Assembly (NCBI GenBank): GCA_003952965.2
Contig: CM025854.1
Coordinates: 2,311,835 to 2,375,834 of the forward strand
DNA from: Morella rubra
Taxonomy: Eukaryota; Streptophyta; Magnoliopsida; Fagales; Myricaceae
Length of the DNA: 64,000 bases
Direction: 5' to 3'
This document shows, piece after piece, positions 12,700 through 25,900 of this stretch (position 1 is its first letter; each line of letters opens with the position of its first letter). Below the pieces are notes generated by a model that did not search any database, had not been told where the DNA came from, and saw only the letters and a program-made list of their open reading frames with translations. The position numbers and the translations under genes are program-made.

Positions 12700-12796
12700 G
12701 ACAAGAAAAAGAACGAAAGAAAAGACGAGAGGGAGAGAAAAGAGACAAGAGTCGCCAGAAGAGAAGCAAAAAATTCAAAGAAGGGAAGAGAAAAAG
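12700..12796 (+). other. Candidate 5' UTR exon of HEXO-B with leader intron
   Basis: A GA-rich stretch ends in AAAAAG followed by a strong donor GTGAGT at 12797. A matching acceptor (TTTGTGTAG) lies just before the leader of exon 1 near 13893. A leader intron of about 1.1 kb is inferred; the truncated LINE at 13356-13765 would lie inside it. The left end is a guess. Confidence 0.35.
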
Positions 12797-13355
12797 GTGA
12801 GTTTTAATTTAAGTCCAAAGTTTTGATTAGTATTTTATAAGGATAGGTTTATGACTAGAATTTGTGTACTTTCGTTGAAGAAATTACTATTGCCCGTGTC
12901 ACATATTAAATAGACTGTATTGTTATTTCCAAAGTGGCATAAATTGTTGTTTTATATATGTATGAAAATATTTTTCTGATCCCGATAGTTGATAGAAATC
13001 CGTGTCGGTCGGTACTGTAATTGTGAAGGAATGTGCATTCTCAGTTAGTCATATGGCTATTCCTGCTCTTAAAAAAACAAAAAATCGTATCTTAAAAACC
13101 CAAGGAGCTAATCTTAATAGAGACAGCCATTAATCACCAATGGTCCAGATCCGTTTGTTAGGGACCCACCTGGACACAAATCTGGATTTCTCTAAGCTAC
13201 TCTGAAGATGCGTACAAAAAGAAGAGGGGCTGGTCCCAAACATGATGTTGAAACGATATAAAAAAAAAAAAAAAAAAGAAGAAGCAGGGAAACGAATAAC
13301 TGAAGACGACCCAAGTCAAGTCACGCGGCTTCCGACTCTTGCTAGTTGCTTACTT

Positions 13356-13765
13356 TTTTTTTTTTTAAATAAACCAGCAATATATTAACGAAAACTAGGG
13401 AAACCAGTGTCACAATTACAGTACAAAATGGAAGACGGGATACAATTAGCAGCCAGAAAACCAGTAACATGAAAGCGCGCTGCCCAACTAGCCAGCAAGT
13501 GAGCCTGAAGGTTAAGGCTCCAAGGGACCCAATGAATGGCCCAAGCAGCCTGACCCTTAAACAAACATCGGATGGAAAGAACAATATCCTCAAATCTCAA
13601 TCTTCCAGCAACGAGGAGTATCAGCCTGTTCGATGTCATCACAGAGTAATCGGCAGTCAGACTCAAAAATAACAGAAGACCAGCACCGCTGCAAGGCAAT
13701 CTCCACCGCCCGAGCCGCGGCCATCGCTTCACCCACTAGGGGTCCGTAGCCTGAATGCGCTCCAT
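13356..13765 (-). mobile_element. 5'-truncated LINE fragment (RNase H end), copy A
   Basis: The - strand encodes the C-terminal RNase H domain of a plant L1-type LINE: GEAMAAARAVEIALQ, FESDCRLL and the WVPWSLNLQAHLLASWA block, ending in a stop. The frame breaks once (near 13620-13640). A T-run on the + strand at 13354-13366 is the poly(A) tail. The insertion is flanked by an 11-bp target-site duplication GTTGCTTACTT (13345-13355 and 13766-13776). It sits upstream of HEXO-B exon 1. Confidence 0.85.
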
Positions 13766-13912
13766 GTTGCTTACTTGCTTTCTCTTCATATACTACGGGA
13801 GTTTGTGCCTCTCGTGTCTTGCACATTAAACTCTTTTTTAATTCTTTTCAACTTTTTGTTTGAGTTTTCTTGATCTTTCGGTGGGTTTGTGTAGGAGGAG
13901 GAGAGATTTGTG

Positions 13913-16900
13913 ATGGGGAAGATACTGTTAGTGGTGTTGGTGTTGGTTTATGTGCTTGCTATAGATGCGGCTAGAGTTGATACGCTGAACATATGGCCAA
14001 TGCCCAAGTCGGTGAGCCACGGATCGGATCGGAGTCTGTACTTGATTAAGGACTTCGAGCTCAAGACTGAGGGGACCAAGTATAATGATGCTTCTGGGAT
14101 TTTAAAGGACGGGTTCTCAAGGTTGCTGAATGTGGTTCGAGTTGCTCATATTGTCGAGGGTAATTTTTCTGGTATAGATAATTCGCTTCTGCTTCAGGGT
14201 ATCCATGTGGTTGTTCTGTCGGCGGATGATGAGGTAATGTTTCTTTTCAGGAACTGGGACTAGAGTTTTTATTTAGTTTTAGTGGTGCGAACGTTACGAG
14301 AGGGATCATAATAGTTTGGAAAGCTTGTGTATTGGGTAATACTTTCCGATCCAAGATATCCGCTCCTTCCAAAACCGCGTAGTTTTGGTTTATCTCTCTC
14401 TACTATTCGAAATCTCCAAGGATAATCATTATTTTTACAGATGTTTTTGTGTATTTGCATACACAGATGCAGAACTTTGTCACTGAAATCTCTTCCTTAT
14501 GTGCAGTTGCAATATCGTATTGATGAGTCATACGACTTATCCGTTCCCGCATCTGGGAAGCCTGTTTATGCGTATCTCGAAGTGAGTGCAACTCATAACT
14601 TTTCTGCTTTTTAGGACTAATTGAGGTTTCATTTCAGATATTCCATTTGTTGACGCATATAAGCCTGCCTTATCGCATGCTTCTAACTTATGTAGTTACC
14701 TCGTGCTACTTTTCCGCACATCTCCCCTTTAAAATGTATGTTGCACTTTGTTTTACAGTTTTTTTAACATAGTTAATAATCCAAAAGTTCTTGAGATTAG
14801 CTTTGACAGATTGAGAACTACTACCTTGGACCATGTATTAAGGACACTGACAATGGTGTCTTTTTTTAACATTTTAATTCAAGAATGACTAGTCCCATCA
14901 CTCTTATAATTGTTGTTGTGCAACTTAAAACTTGTTTAGTACGTGCTGTCTGTTTCAACATTGCTGAAAAGATGAAGTACTTTTGTCATCAGGATAATAT
15001 TTGTCCTATTGAGCTGATATGGGCACATGTTGAAACATTTTATGAAGACACAGATATGTGTTAAACAAATTCATAAAATGGGTGGACGATGAACCTTGTA
15101 AAACTATCAATGAGTAAGTCATTTTGAGAAACTTTAGTCACAGTGGAAATCTTAGCCACCAATTTGGATTTTAGATAGTTTGTATACTAATTTTTTCAGT
15201 GAAAAGCTGAGCTAATACTTTCTAGTAGAATTTTCTAGTCATGTCATTTTTGTTCCACAAAATGAACATACTTGATTAAACTGAATCCACACTACTTTTT
15301 GAATTCTTGTATGACATAATCTGTTAATTGACCAGAAGATGAATATGATTAAAGTTCAAATGTCAGTGGGTTCGTTAATTTATGCTGCTTACATGAAGTT
15401 TTTTATGTTTCCTGTGCTCAGTCTCCTCAAATAAAGATTTCCGTTAGTAATTTAGTTCTTGGAGATGGTCAGTGTGAAACTAGTCATCTCTGAGCATGCC
15501 AATGTTTCTGCAACTTGAGAAGGCAGATAAGCTAAATAGATAGATAGAAGTAGTGTTGGTGTTAGTGCTTGTTAGCTTGTAAGGTTGTTCATGTCCTCAA
15601 GATGTCACTCTTTAATCGTTGCTTTCGTATTGAGTCTAAGGAATTCCACGTGAGGATTAGTGCGAAGGGTGATCTTCTATTCTCAGAATGGAGTTCGCGG
15701 TCTGTGAATGAGATTCACATGGGAAAGTATGGAGCTGTGTGGATGGTTAATATGTCAGATAAACTGCTGGTGGCTTCTACTGCGGTAGACTTTGCTTCTA
15801 AATTCACCGAGTCTAGACGTGGCTTTCTGGCACAAAGATGTTGTAACAAAGGGGGTCGTTACATTGCGGTTGTTGAATATGGAGGGCGAAGGAAGCTGGG
15901 GGCCGTGCTGGTGCCGGAAGGCAAACATGGCCATGGGTGGCAGATTTTGAACCGAGTTTTTCTTGAGGCGGTGTCCTGTTTTCGCTCTGCGAGTCTCTCA
16001 GTGACTCGGGTGGAGTCTTCTCGCATTCGGCCGAAGATTCTTTTGCTAAGGTGGTGTTGGCTCCGGCGGTGGTGCACGATGACGGTGGGAGGTCCAGTGC
16101 CCCTGTTCAAATTTCACGGGTTGCTGACACTTCGAACACTGTGTACATGCAACAGAACCCTGAAGTTGGTCCACTTCCCAAGCTGATTTCCTCTTCTATG
16201 TCTAAGGAGAACGCTGAGGAGGGAAAGTGTCCCTCTGGTTTGTCGGACAGAGAGGCGTTGTCTCTTAATGGTGCTGATTTGGGGAAACAGGTTATGAGCC
16301 TGCGAAAGGAGGTGGACCGGCTTGCCTCTCTTTTACGTCAACAGTGCCAGGGTGGCTTTTCCTTTCCCGCCTTAAGCTGTAGTGTATGTGGTTTTACATT
16401 AAAAGCCCAGAAAGCCAGGGCCCATCTCAGTGTCAGTTCCTTGGGCGTGAGTTTGGGCTGCCATGTGGGGGCCCAAATTATGGTGCGGGGGATTTGGGCG
16501 TGAGTTGGGGAAGGCGTTGGGTCGGGCTGAGGAGGACCTGGAGATGGCTTGTGATGGTCCGGGGGGGGTCGACGGTATCACCGTTGCTCACGGAGGCAAG
16601 GGTGGGTGCTCCAACAGCTCCGGCGCTCATGCAGAGGTGGCGCCGGAGTTGTCTGTGGTGGTCGGCAGTATCACCTCTGGCTCGCCGGCGCTGGAGTGTG
16701 CCGTTGGTGGCCAGCTGTTGGAGTCGGAGTGCGTGGGTCTTCTGCCATCTCATCGTCGCTGCAGCCTGCGTCGGTCGGAGACCTACCCACTGCCTCGCCG
16801 GCGCCGGAGCTTCCTTCTGGTGGTCAGTTGCAGGGGCCGGAGGGCATGCCTCTTTTGACGCCGAAGGATCTCGGTGTTAAGGAGGCTCGATTTTCCCCAG

Positions 16901-19900
16901 GTCAGGAACTAGTGGAGGAGTTGGGTCATCTTTCTCTCCCCAACGTGACCAAATTCTATTCTCGGAAGAAATCGATCGATGGGGTTCAGCTGGGGATTGA
17001 GGTCCCTGTTGGGGTGGGTGATAATGGGCCTGCGAAGACAACTTGTGATAATCTTGTGAGTGCCGAAGGGGTGTGCAAACCTTTATGTCATGTTGTTTGT
17101 GCTGATGGGGTGATGGTTGACCATGGCAGTATGGTGGAGGAGGATTTGTCTGTTCAGCGTTGTGAGCAGGGAGGGAAATTCTTACAGGCGGGTAGTGGTA
17201 GTGGGACATCTATATGGGAACCTTTGCAGATACAGTATCCGGATTATGGGAGGGGAGACCTATCTACTTGGGTGTTGCGAATGGTGTCTTCCTTTCGTCA
17301 TATGGTGGGGATTTCGTGTGAGGGGTATGAGAGTGAGTTGTTGGATTTGTTTGTGGCCTTGGAAAGGGATAGGGGTTCGGTGGGTAGTTTATCACCAACT
17401 CGTTCGGGAGGTAAGATGATGCGGGAGTTGAAAGGGTTAAAGTCTAGTATCAATTATGATGGAGGGGATGCTTCGTCTAGGCGTAATAGAAAGGGTGGGC
17501 GGGCTCCTTTACTTTGTTAATGAAGCCAAAAATTTTGAGTTGGAATGTCAGGGGTCTTAATGATCGGGTTAAGTGTAGTAGGATTGGTAATTTGATTCGG
17601 GGGTGGAAACCTGATTTAGTTTGTTTCCAGGAGACTAAAATTGGGATGATCTCGGAGCAGTGGTGAGGGCTTTATGGGGGGGCCCTCATGTGAAGTGGAG
17701 TAGTGTCCCGGCTGATGGTGCTTCTGGTGGTATTCTTATCGTGTGGGATTCTCGTGTCTTAGAGGCGGTGGATTTTTGTGTTGGCCGGTACTCCATTTCG
17801 ATTAGCTTCAAAAATGTGGATGATGGGATCCAGTGGGCTTTTTCAGGGATTTACGGTCCTAATGATGATTCTCATAGGAGACTTTTATGGGATGAGTTGT
17901 CGGGAGTGTTCTCGTGGTGGAATCTCCCGTGGTGTCTTGGTGGTGATTTTAACGTCTCCCGTTTTCCTAGTGAGAGGACGGGGATTAGGGGGGATTTTAC
18001 GGACTTTATTTCGGATTGTGGATTATTGGATCTTCCGTTGTCTGGGGGCTCGTATACTTGGTCTAATGGTCGGGCATCTCAATCTTGGTCTCGGATTGAT
18101 CGGTTCCTTTTTAGTATGGATTGGGAGATGTTGTATCCGGAGGTCGTCCAGCGTCGTTTGCCCTGTGTGTATTCTGATCACTTCCCTATTATGTTAGAGA
18201 GTGATACTTTTGGTAGAGGGAAAACGCCGTTTCGCTTTGAGAATATGTGGTTGAAGGCGGAGGGTTTTGTGGAGCGTGTTAGAGGGTGGTGGAGTAGTTA
18301 TGAGTTTTCGGGGTCCCCTAGTTTTGTGCTTAATTTGAAATTGAAGGCCTGAAGGGTGATCTTAAAGTTTGGAATCGGGAGGTCTTTGGTGTTATTCACA
18401 TTCGCAAATTGAGATTGTTTAGCGAGTTATCTACATTGGAAGGGATGGATGAGGACGGGGGTCTAGATGAGGCGGGTTTGGAGAGGAAGTTAGTAATTAA
18501 TCGGGAATTATATTGTTTGCTTGATTTGGAAGAAGTTAGTTGGAGACAGACGAAGAATCGTTTGTTGTGGAATTTTCTTAGCCACTCTGATTGGGTGGTC
18601 TAGAGGTGCTGTCGAGGGGCTGGTCCCAAATATAGATGAAAGTTGAAACGATCATTGAAGACGACCCAAGTCAAGTGCTTGTGTATTGTCTTAATTTTTT
18701 CTCCATATTTTGGAATTTTATTATTTATAAACGTAGTTTGCCAATGTGGAGTTGGTTATGGAGGGTGGTTGTGGTCTAGTTGCTAGTTGGTCCCAATTCT
18801 ACTTTTTTTTGGTCCCACATTGTCCTTCTAATCTTTTACACAGGTTACCATTGTTTGGTAAGATTGCGACCGTTGCTATTGCTTCTTGCTTTCTCTTCAT
18901 ATACTACGGGAGTTTGTGCCTCTCGTGTCTTTCACATTAAACTCTTTTTTTATTTTTCAACTTTTTGTTTGGGTTTTCTTGATCTTTCGGTGGGTTTGTG
19001 TAGGAGGAGGAGAGATTTGTGATGGGGAAGATACTGTTGTGGTGTCGGTGTTGGTGTTGGTTTATGTGCTTGCTATAGATGCGGCTAGAGTTGATACGCT
19101 GAACATATGGCCAATGCCCAAGTCGGTGAGCCACGGATCGGATCGGAGTCTGTACTTGATTAAGGACTTTGAGCTCAAGACTGAGGGGACCAAGTATAAT
19201 GATGCTTCTGGGATTTTAAAGGACGGGTTCTCAAGGTTGCTGAATGTGGTTCGAGTTGCTCATATTGTTGAGGGTAATTTTTCTGGTATAGATAATTCGC
19301 TTCTGCTTCAGGGTATCCATGTGGTTGTTCTGTCGGCGGATGATGAGGTAATGTTTCTTTTCAGGAACTGGGACTAGAGTTTTTATTTAGTTTTAGTGGT
19401 GCGAACGTTACATTGGGAATACTATTTTCCGATCCAATATTTGGATGATCACTGGGTTTAAGGTGGGAGGTGTTAGTGGTGAAGGTATTGGTGTTTCCCA
19501 TTTATTGTTTGCTGATGATACTCTTGTTATGTGGGGCGGATGTGGAGCAGTTTAGAAACTTCTGTTTATTATTGTGTTTTGAGGCAGTTTCGGGTTGAAA
19601 GTCAATCTCTCTAAGTCGGAGGTGATTCCGATTGGGAATGTTACTAATGTGCCAGAATTGGCTTCGATTTTGGGGTGTAGAATTTCTGCTTTACCAATTA
19701 CTTATTTGGGCTTCCTTTGGGAGCTCGATCTAAAAGTGTGCATATTTGGGATGGTATTTTGGAGAGGATTTGGCTGGTGGAAGACATGTATTTTCTAAAG
19801 GTGGCGGGTGACGTTGATAAATCTACCCTTCTAGTTTACCTACTTATTTCTTTTCTCTCCCATTCCTTCCTCTGTGGCTGCTAGAATTACATTACAAAGG

Positions 19901-22900
19901 AACTTTCTTTGGGGTGCAGGTCACAAATTTCACTGAATTGGGGGAAGGTTTGCTCTCCCTTCCCTCTGGGGGGTTGGGCTTCGGAGATTGTTGGTGTTTA
20001 ACAAAGCTTTACTAGGGAAATGGCTCTGGCGCTTTGCCAATGAAAGGGATAGTTTATGGAGGATTATTGTTGCAGCTAAGTTTGGCAATGGTGGGAGATT
20101 GGTTCTGCCTTATCGAGGACCTTATGGGGTGAGTTTTGGAAGCATATTCGTCAGGGATGGGATTGTTTTGACGCTTGTGGTGGGTAATGGGTGTAGGGTC
20201 TTTTGGCATGATTTTGGTGTGGCGATAGTCCTTTCGTTGTTTGTTTCCCGTTGTGTTCTCTTTCCCGGTGTAAGGATGGGCTGGTTGGACTACTTGTCGT
20301 GATACTCTTTTTTTGGGAGTCAGTTCTTGTGCCAATGATTGGGAATTGAGAATTTAGCTTTCTACTACGATTTAATGGAACGATAGTGGACTTGGATGGG
20401 AGATAAATGGTGTTTTCACTGTTAAGATTTTTATCCACAGTTCCCTTGGCTACTAAGGTTCCTGTGAGAATTTCGTTCTTCGTTTGGGAGGCTCATTTGA
20501 AATTTGACAATGATAAGTAGTTTATGTTACGGATTGGTCTATTTATGTAAGAGGGATAAGTTGACCATTTTATTGCAGAAGCTTATGTATTTCTAAATTG
20601 GGTAATGCCGCCTTGTTTGATGTGTTGTTTTTAGTTTAATCCTGTGGCTCAATTTGGAATATGTCCATTTGTGTTTGGTGGTGTCTTTGGAGGGGGTAAT
20701 CGTTGTTTTTAATTTATTTGCTGTTCTATACTCTCTTTTTTGTTGGGTTTCTGCATAGATTTTCCAGATTTTCTTAGCTTCTTTGTTTGTATGCTTTAAG
20801 TGTTACAATCCTGTGCTTACAGTCTCCTCAAATAATATGACCAAAAAAATCCCTGACTTGGTGGTCAATGCATTGTATTCTGAAACATCTTTCTGTGTTT
20901 ATGGATGCCAATATAGTATATTGTTTGATGAGTTGCTTACATTATGTATGTAGCTTCTTATTGGCTTGTGATTCTCTGAACAGCCCAATTGTATTATGAA
21001 ATGATGCAGGCACATACAGTTTATGGGGCTTTACATGGGCTTCAGGTTATGTCCTGTCCTTTATGACACTAAGAGACTGTGCTGTTCTCCGAGTTTATTG
21101 AGCCCATATAAAAATCTTGAATATTTGTTTCTAATAAAAAATTGCAGACGTTCAGCCAACTATGCTATTTTAACTTTAAAACCAGTTTAATTGAGGTTCC
21201 GATGGTCCCATGGGCTGTTATTGATCAGCCAAGATTCTCTTATCGAGGGCTTTTGATAGGTCAGAGCCATTCATCTTCTTCTTGATTTCCATTTTATGTT
21301 TTTTCTCTGATGGTTGATGTGTTCTATTTGGTTTTTTGTGTATATTCTCTTTGTGTTTAAACTCTTTTTATTGCTTCTTTCTGATATCTTTTTTGAGATT
21401 ATAATGTGCATATTTGGCAATCTTTGACTCCCGCGATTGTAAAGATTAAGTTTTCAGTTCAAAATTTTCATATCAAGATTGTACGATACCATTTTCCCTA
21501 CTTTAGAACTTAACAATTTTTTTAGTGTACAGCCATTGATGACTAGGTGAGTGGTTTTGCTTTTCTCTAACTAATTGGGATAGAGTGACAGGAGCAAAAT
21601 GAATGAGCCTGGAGTCAACTGTATGCATATATACCTGTGCTCTATGCTATGTTCATTATTAAATTCTCTAACTGTTTTATCAGCACCTCTTACACAATTG
21701 ACGTCCGTAGTGACAACAAGGCTTATATCATGATCAGAGAATTGGTGGATTAAATTGGACTAAAATTTTTGTCTTAGCTATTTGTTTCCTTTTTGAGGAA
21801 AATGCAACTCAGACTGTGTTATGAGATGGAAGCCCAGAACTGACTCTCCACCTCTTTTTCAGGGTTGGGGAGATGCCATGTGGTTCAACAGCTATTGGCA
21901 TTGATTCTTAAAAATTTAGTGTCAACTTTTAGCCCCACTTCAATTGATTTAGTTCTTTTGTCCACATACTGGGTTTCATACCTGCTCTGAGTTGCCATGA
22001 CAACAAGATTATAATCAATAAACAGTACCTTGACAAGATAATCTAGTACAATAAGAGATCCTCCTAACGATGGACGTTGCTAACCACCCAAGATAGATTT
22101 GATGGCTTTTGTAGAATGGAAGGCATAGAGGAGATGGGAGAAAGCAAACATAAATGCATAAGGGACAAGACCACCTTTCTTTCTTGCAGTGGTGAATACG
22201 AGGAATTGCAACATAAATGACCAAACCATATAACTTTCAAAAATCAGAAAGATAAATCAAACATGTTATAAGCCAGATATTTCATTGTTCTGCTAATTCC
22301 AAATCTGACTGGGCAAACGAGAGCTCATGAACATTAGGAAATCAAATCAGAGGTGCGTAAAACACCTCTATTCACCAGAATAAGTACCTCTGTGTAGGAC
22401 TGGACTAAAAAACACGAAGGAAACAGAAAAGAAGTTTTTATCGAAAGAGGTAGAAGACAAAGCAAACTGTTAACATTTGGTATTCGAGAAGTGGCCCAAA
22501 ATAGCTGTTGACCCAGATGTAGTACTTGTTAAGAGCTTTCCAGTGACAAATCTTAGGCATCACAATTCATCAAGAGCTTTCCACTGAGACCTTTTAGGCT
22601 GACTCCACTTGGTTGTTGGACTTGATAACCATCTAAAGTTCTGTGCTTATGGGCTGATCATTTCTGCTTTTTATCAGCTTTGAAAATACATAGGAACTCA
22701 TTCCATATCATTTCTGCTTATGAAGATGACATAGGAAAATATTAGGAAATCTGCTTACTTGTGCCTATGACTATGAGGATTGGGGATGTTATGAGCTTGA
22801 CATTTGTTATGTTAAGGAAAAGGCCTAGGTTTTGTAGAATGAAGTAAAGTTTGAAAAGAATGAACGTTGCTGGATGAAAAAAGCTGGAAGCTGAGGCGAT

Positions 22901-25900
22901 GACTTACTAGACTTTTCTGAGTGGTGATGATGGATATTTAGATGGGCGAATGACAGTCACAAAAATTGGAAAACTTTGGTTTTAAGGTTTCAAAGGATAA
23001 GAGATGTTAGCGAATTTTGGGTTTTGTAAAAGAAGGAAGAAGAAGAAAAATGCATTGCCGTTCAGGGGGCTGTGAACAGTATTCATTAACAGTAAGAAAG
23101 ACCGGGAAGGTAGGGGGGATAGAGAGAGAGGAGCACGCTAGAGCCTACATGTCTTATTACTCAAAACACCATATATTTCATCGGCCAATATCTCTGTTCT
23201 TTGATTTACAGTTAATGAGACATACATATAAAACTATTTTCTTCGTTAATCTACAAAAACTGGGGTTCCTAATGTTACTAGTAAACAAGACCCTAATAAA
23301 CCACTATATCTTACTTTAGAAAACAAATTGGGATACACTGGGAATGCATGACATAAGTAGATCTGACACTTCCTCTTGCTTATTGATATTCTATAATAGG
23401 AGACAAAAAATTCTAAATGTGCGCTTGCTGACTTGAAGATGAAATTGGTGCAGACACATCTCGACACTATCTCCCGTTGCAGGTGATAAAGAATGTTATC
23501 GACTCGATGGCCTATGCAAAGCTGGTATGGACTCCATAACTGGGTGCATGACAGTGTTAAGTTAAATATGCTAATCATAATGAAGAACACAAAACTAAAT
23601 TTGTATCTGTTCCCGTGATGAAAATTTTATGCACTTCCACATCATAGCATAGTGGTGCAACTTTGCTTGGAGAGATAGTATAACTTAGATCGAGTTTCAC
23701 TGTATTTTGTTTGAGAGCATATAGGGAACTACCATAAGCTTCACCCTGGTACTGTGGAATCCAAGCCATAGTCAATGTGAGAAGAAGCTTGCAAACTTGT
23801 CGGGTTAATGGACTGTCTTGTTTGTCATCTACAATATTTCTCAGTAGTATTGTTGCCAACCTTGTGGTTTTTTTCCTTTAAACAGCTAGAAGAAGAGAGT
23901 AGATGACCCTCATATGTGGAATGCAAGGGATGTGTCAGTGACTGTGGGTGAAAGAGAGGTTTCTTAGGGATCTCAGAAAATTCCTTGTTTTGTGAATCAG
24001 GCGCTGACTTTGTGGTCTGCTCCTATCAATGCAGAGATATGTAGAGAACATCCGTCCTAGAACAAATCTTCTTCATATAATGTAAATAGTTGTAGAAGTT
24101 TGGTGGATCTCCATTGGAGTTCTACTTTGCATACATTTGCCCCTTTCAATTCAACAAATTTGCCAAAATGACCTATGTGCTACAAGTTTTTTTCATTTTC
24201 ATGCAGAACGTGATGCACTGGCACATTGTAGATACACAGTCTTTCCCTTTGGAGATACCTTCGTATCCAAAACTGTGGGATGGTGCATATTCAGTTTCAG
24301 AACGATATACATTCGCCGATGCCGCAGAAATTGTCAGGTGAGTAATTTTCACATCTAGTTCACTCTCTGCACATTTACCATCTTCTTTGATTTTTTTTCT
24401 TCTGATACGTTGGTTGTTAATGTTTGCAGTTATGCCCAAAGACAAGGGATTAATGTATTGGCTGAAATTGATGTTCCAGGACATGCTCTCTCATGGTACG
24501 TATGACCTCTTTCCTTTCTCATTACAGTCTAAACCTGAGTTTGAAGTTGATTCCAATAGGCAAATATATTAATCATGACAAGTAATACTAGAGCATAGTG
24601 GCATTAATCAAATGAACTTTTGAGCTCTCATCACTCCAAAGCGTTTAGGTAACTGGGAAAAGCATGTATTTTTTTTTTAATAATTGAAGAAGAATCAGCA
24701 AAAGCAGACCCTTTTTTTCTTCAAAAATTACGAGGGCTGGTTATTTTAGGTCAAGAGTAGCGTTAGTGCGTTTGTTGCTCTCACTTTCAAGTGTACTTAA
24801 GATGCATTTTGAGATCTTCACAAATTTGTAGCTGTTCTTATCTTTTCTTTTCTTCTATGTTCTTGGTTTCTTCTATACATGATGATCCTTGAAGTTAATA
24901 GATGCATGCGTTTGTGATGACATTGCACTAAGTTGTCTTGGAGCTCATAGATTTTATCTTTAGGGGAATTGGCTATCCTTCTTTGTGGCCATCAAAGGAT
25001 TGTCAGCAGCCACTTGATGTCAGCAATGAATTCACCTTTAAAGTAATAGATGGGGTTCTCTCAGGTAATGTCACTCTTTCCTATGGAGAACATGGTACCG
25101 TTCTCCCCATACTGAAATGGTACCATGGATATCTAAAAGCATAATTAATTTCTTAAATGTTCTGGTCAAAATAGAAAAGGAGACAACTTAATGGTTTTAA
25201 AATTTTTGCTTTTCAGATTTCAGTAAGGTTTTTAAGTTTAGATTCGTTCACTTGGGAGGTGATGAAGTTGATACAAGTAAGTTTGTTGATCATAAAAATA
25301 TATTGTGTGTGTGTGTGTGTTTGTCATCTCTGTTTATTCCCATTCCTATTATTCTCTTCCCATCCGCAATCTCCTTCTTTTATTCTCAAACAATTAGTTG
25401 TGATAGCAGAACTGATTCGGCATTTATAGGAGTTCATCATAGTTCCCTTTTTTCCTTTTGTTGCTGCTTCTTTGTCTTCCTTTTTTGGGTGGCCAAGTAA
25501 TGCAGGTACCTATGTACTTATAGATACATGCTGGGTACCTGGGAAAATCCCGTGGGCCTGATCCCTTTGTTCTGAATTAAACTTGGGACCTCTGCTTTGT
25601 GGGGCATGGTAGTTTGCCAACTTTCTCAAACCCAATCAAGTTTTCAGTTGATGCTTTCATACGGCCAAGCTAGGAATTTCTATTGGTTTGGATGAACAGA
25701 AGAACTGTCTGGATACTGATCAGTGGTAAAAAGAATAGTACAATGGTGTCCTTGCCTCAAAGCTAAGACAAAACTAGATCATCAAGTCTCATTAGTGCAG
25801 GAGGCTTGCTGTTAGAATGAAAATTGGATGTTTTAGAAACTTGATGTTTGATAATTTTTTGCATGCCATTCTTTCTCCTTTAATCAACTATCACTTCTTA

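Larger units (their letters stand above)
11516..13344. other. Region between GH9-A and HEXO-B (divergent 5' sides)
   Basis: The missing GH9 N-terminal exon should lie here on the - strand, but no frame encodes a tail plus membrane anchor followed by a family-like FFNAQ end. A homopolymer A block lies at 12341-12375. The right part holds the candidate HEXO promoter and 5' leader exon. Confidence 0.55.
15435..20820 (+). mobile_element. Decayed L1-type LINE in HEXO-B intron 2, internally replaced
   Basis: ORF1-like part from 15602 to 17520, endonuclease part from 17520 to about 18600, then reverse transcriptase part from about 19441. Between the last two lies a stray HEXO promoter/exon 1 segment (18614-19440), and the N-terminal half of the reverse transcriptase is missing. 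Candidate flanking direct repeats AGTCTCCTCAAATAA occur at 15420-15434 and 20821-20835. No clear poly(A) tail is visible at the 3' end. Several frameshifts and stops show it cannot move by itself. Confidence 0.75.
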
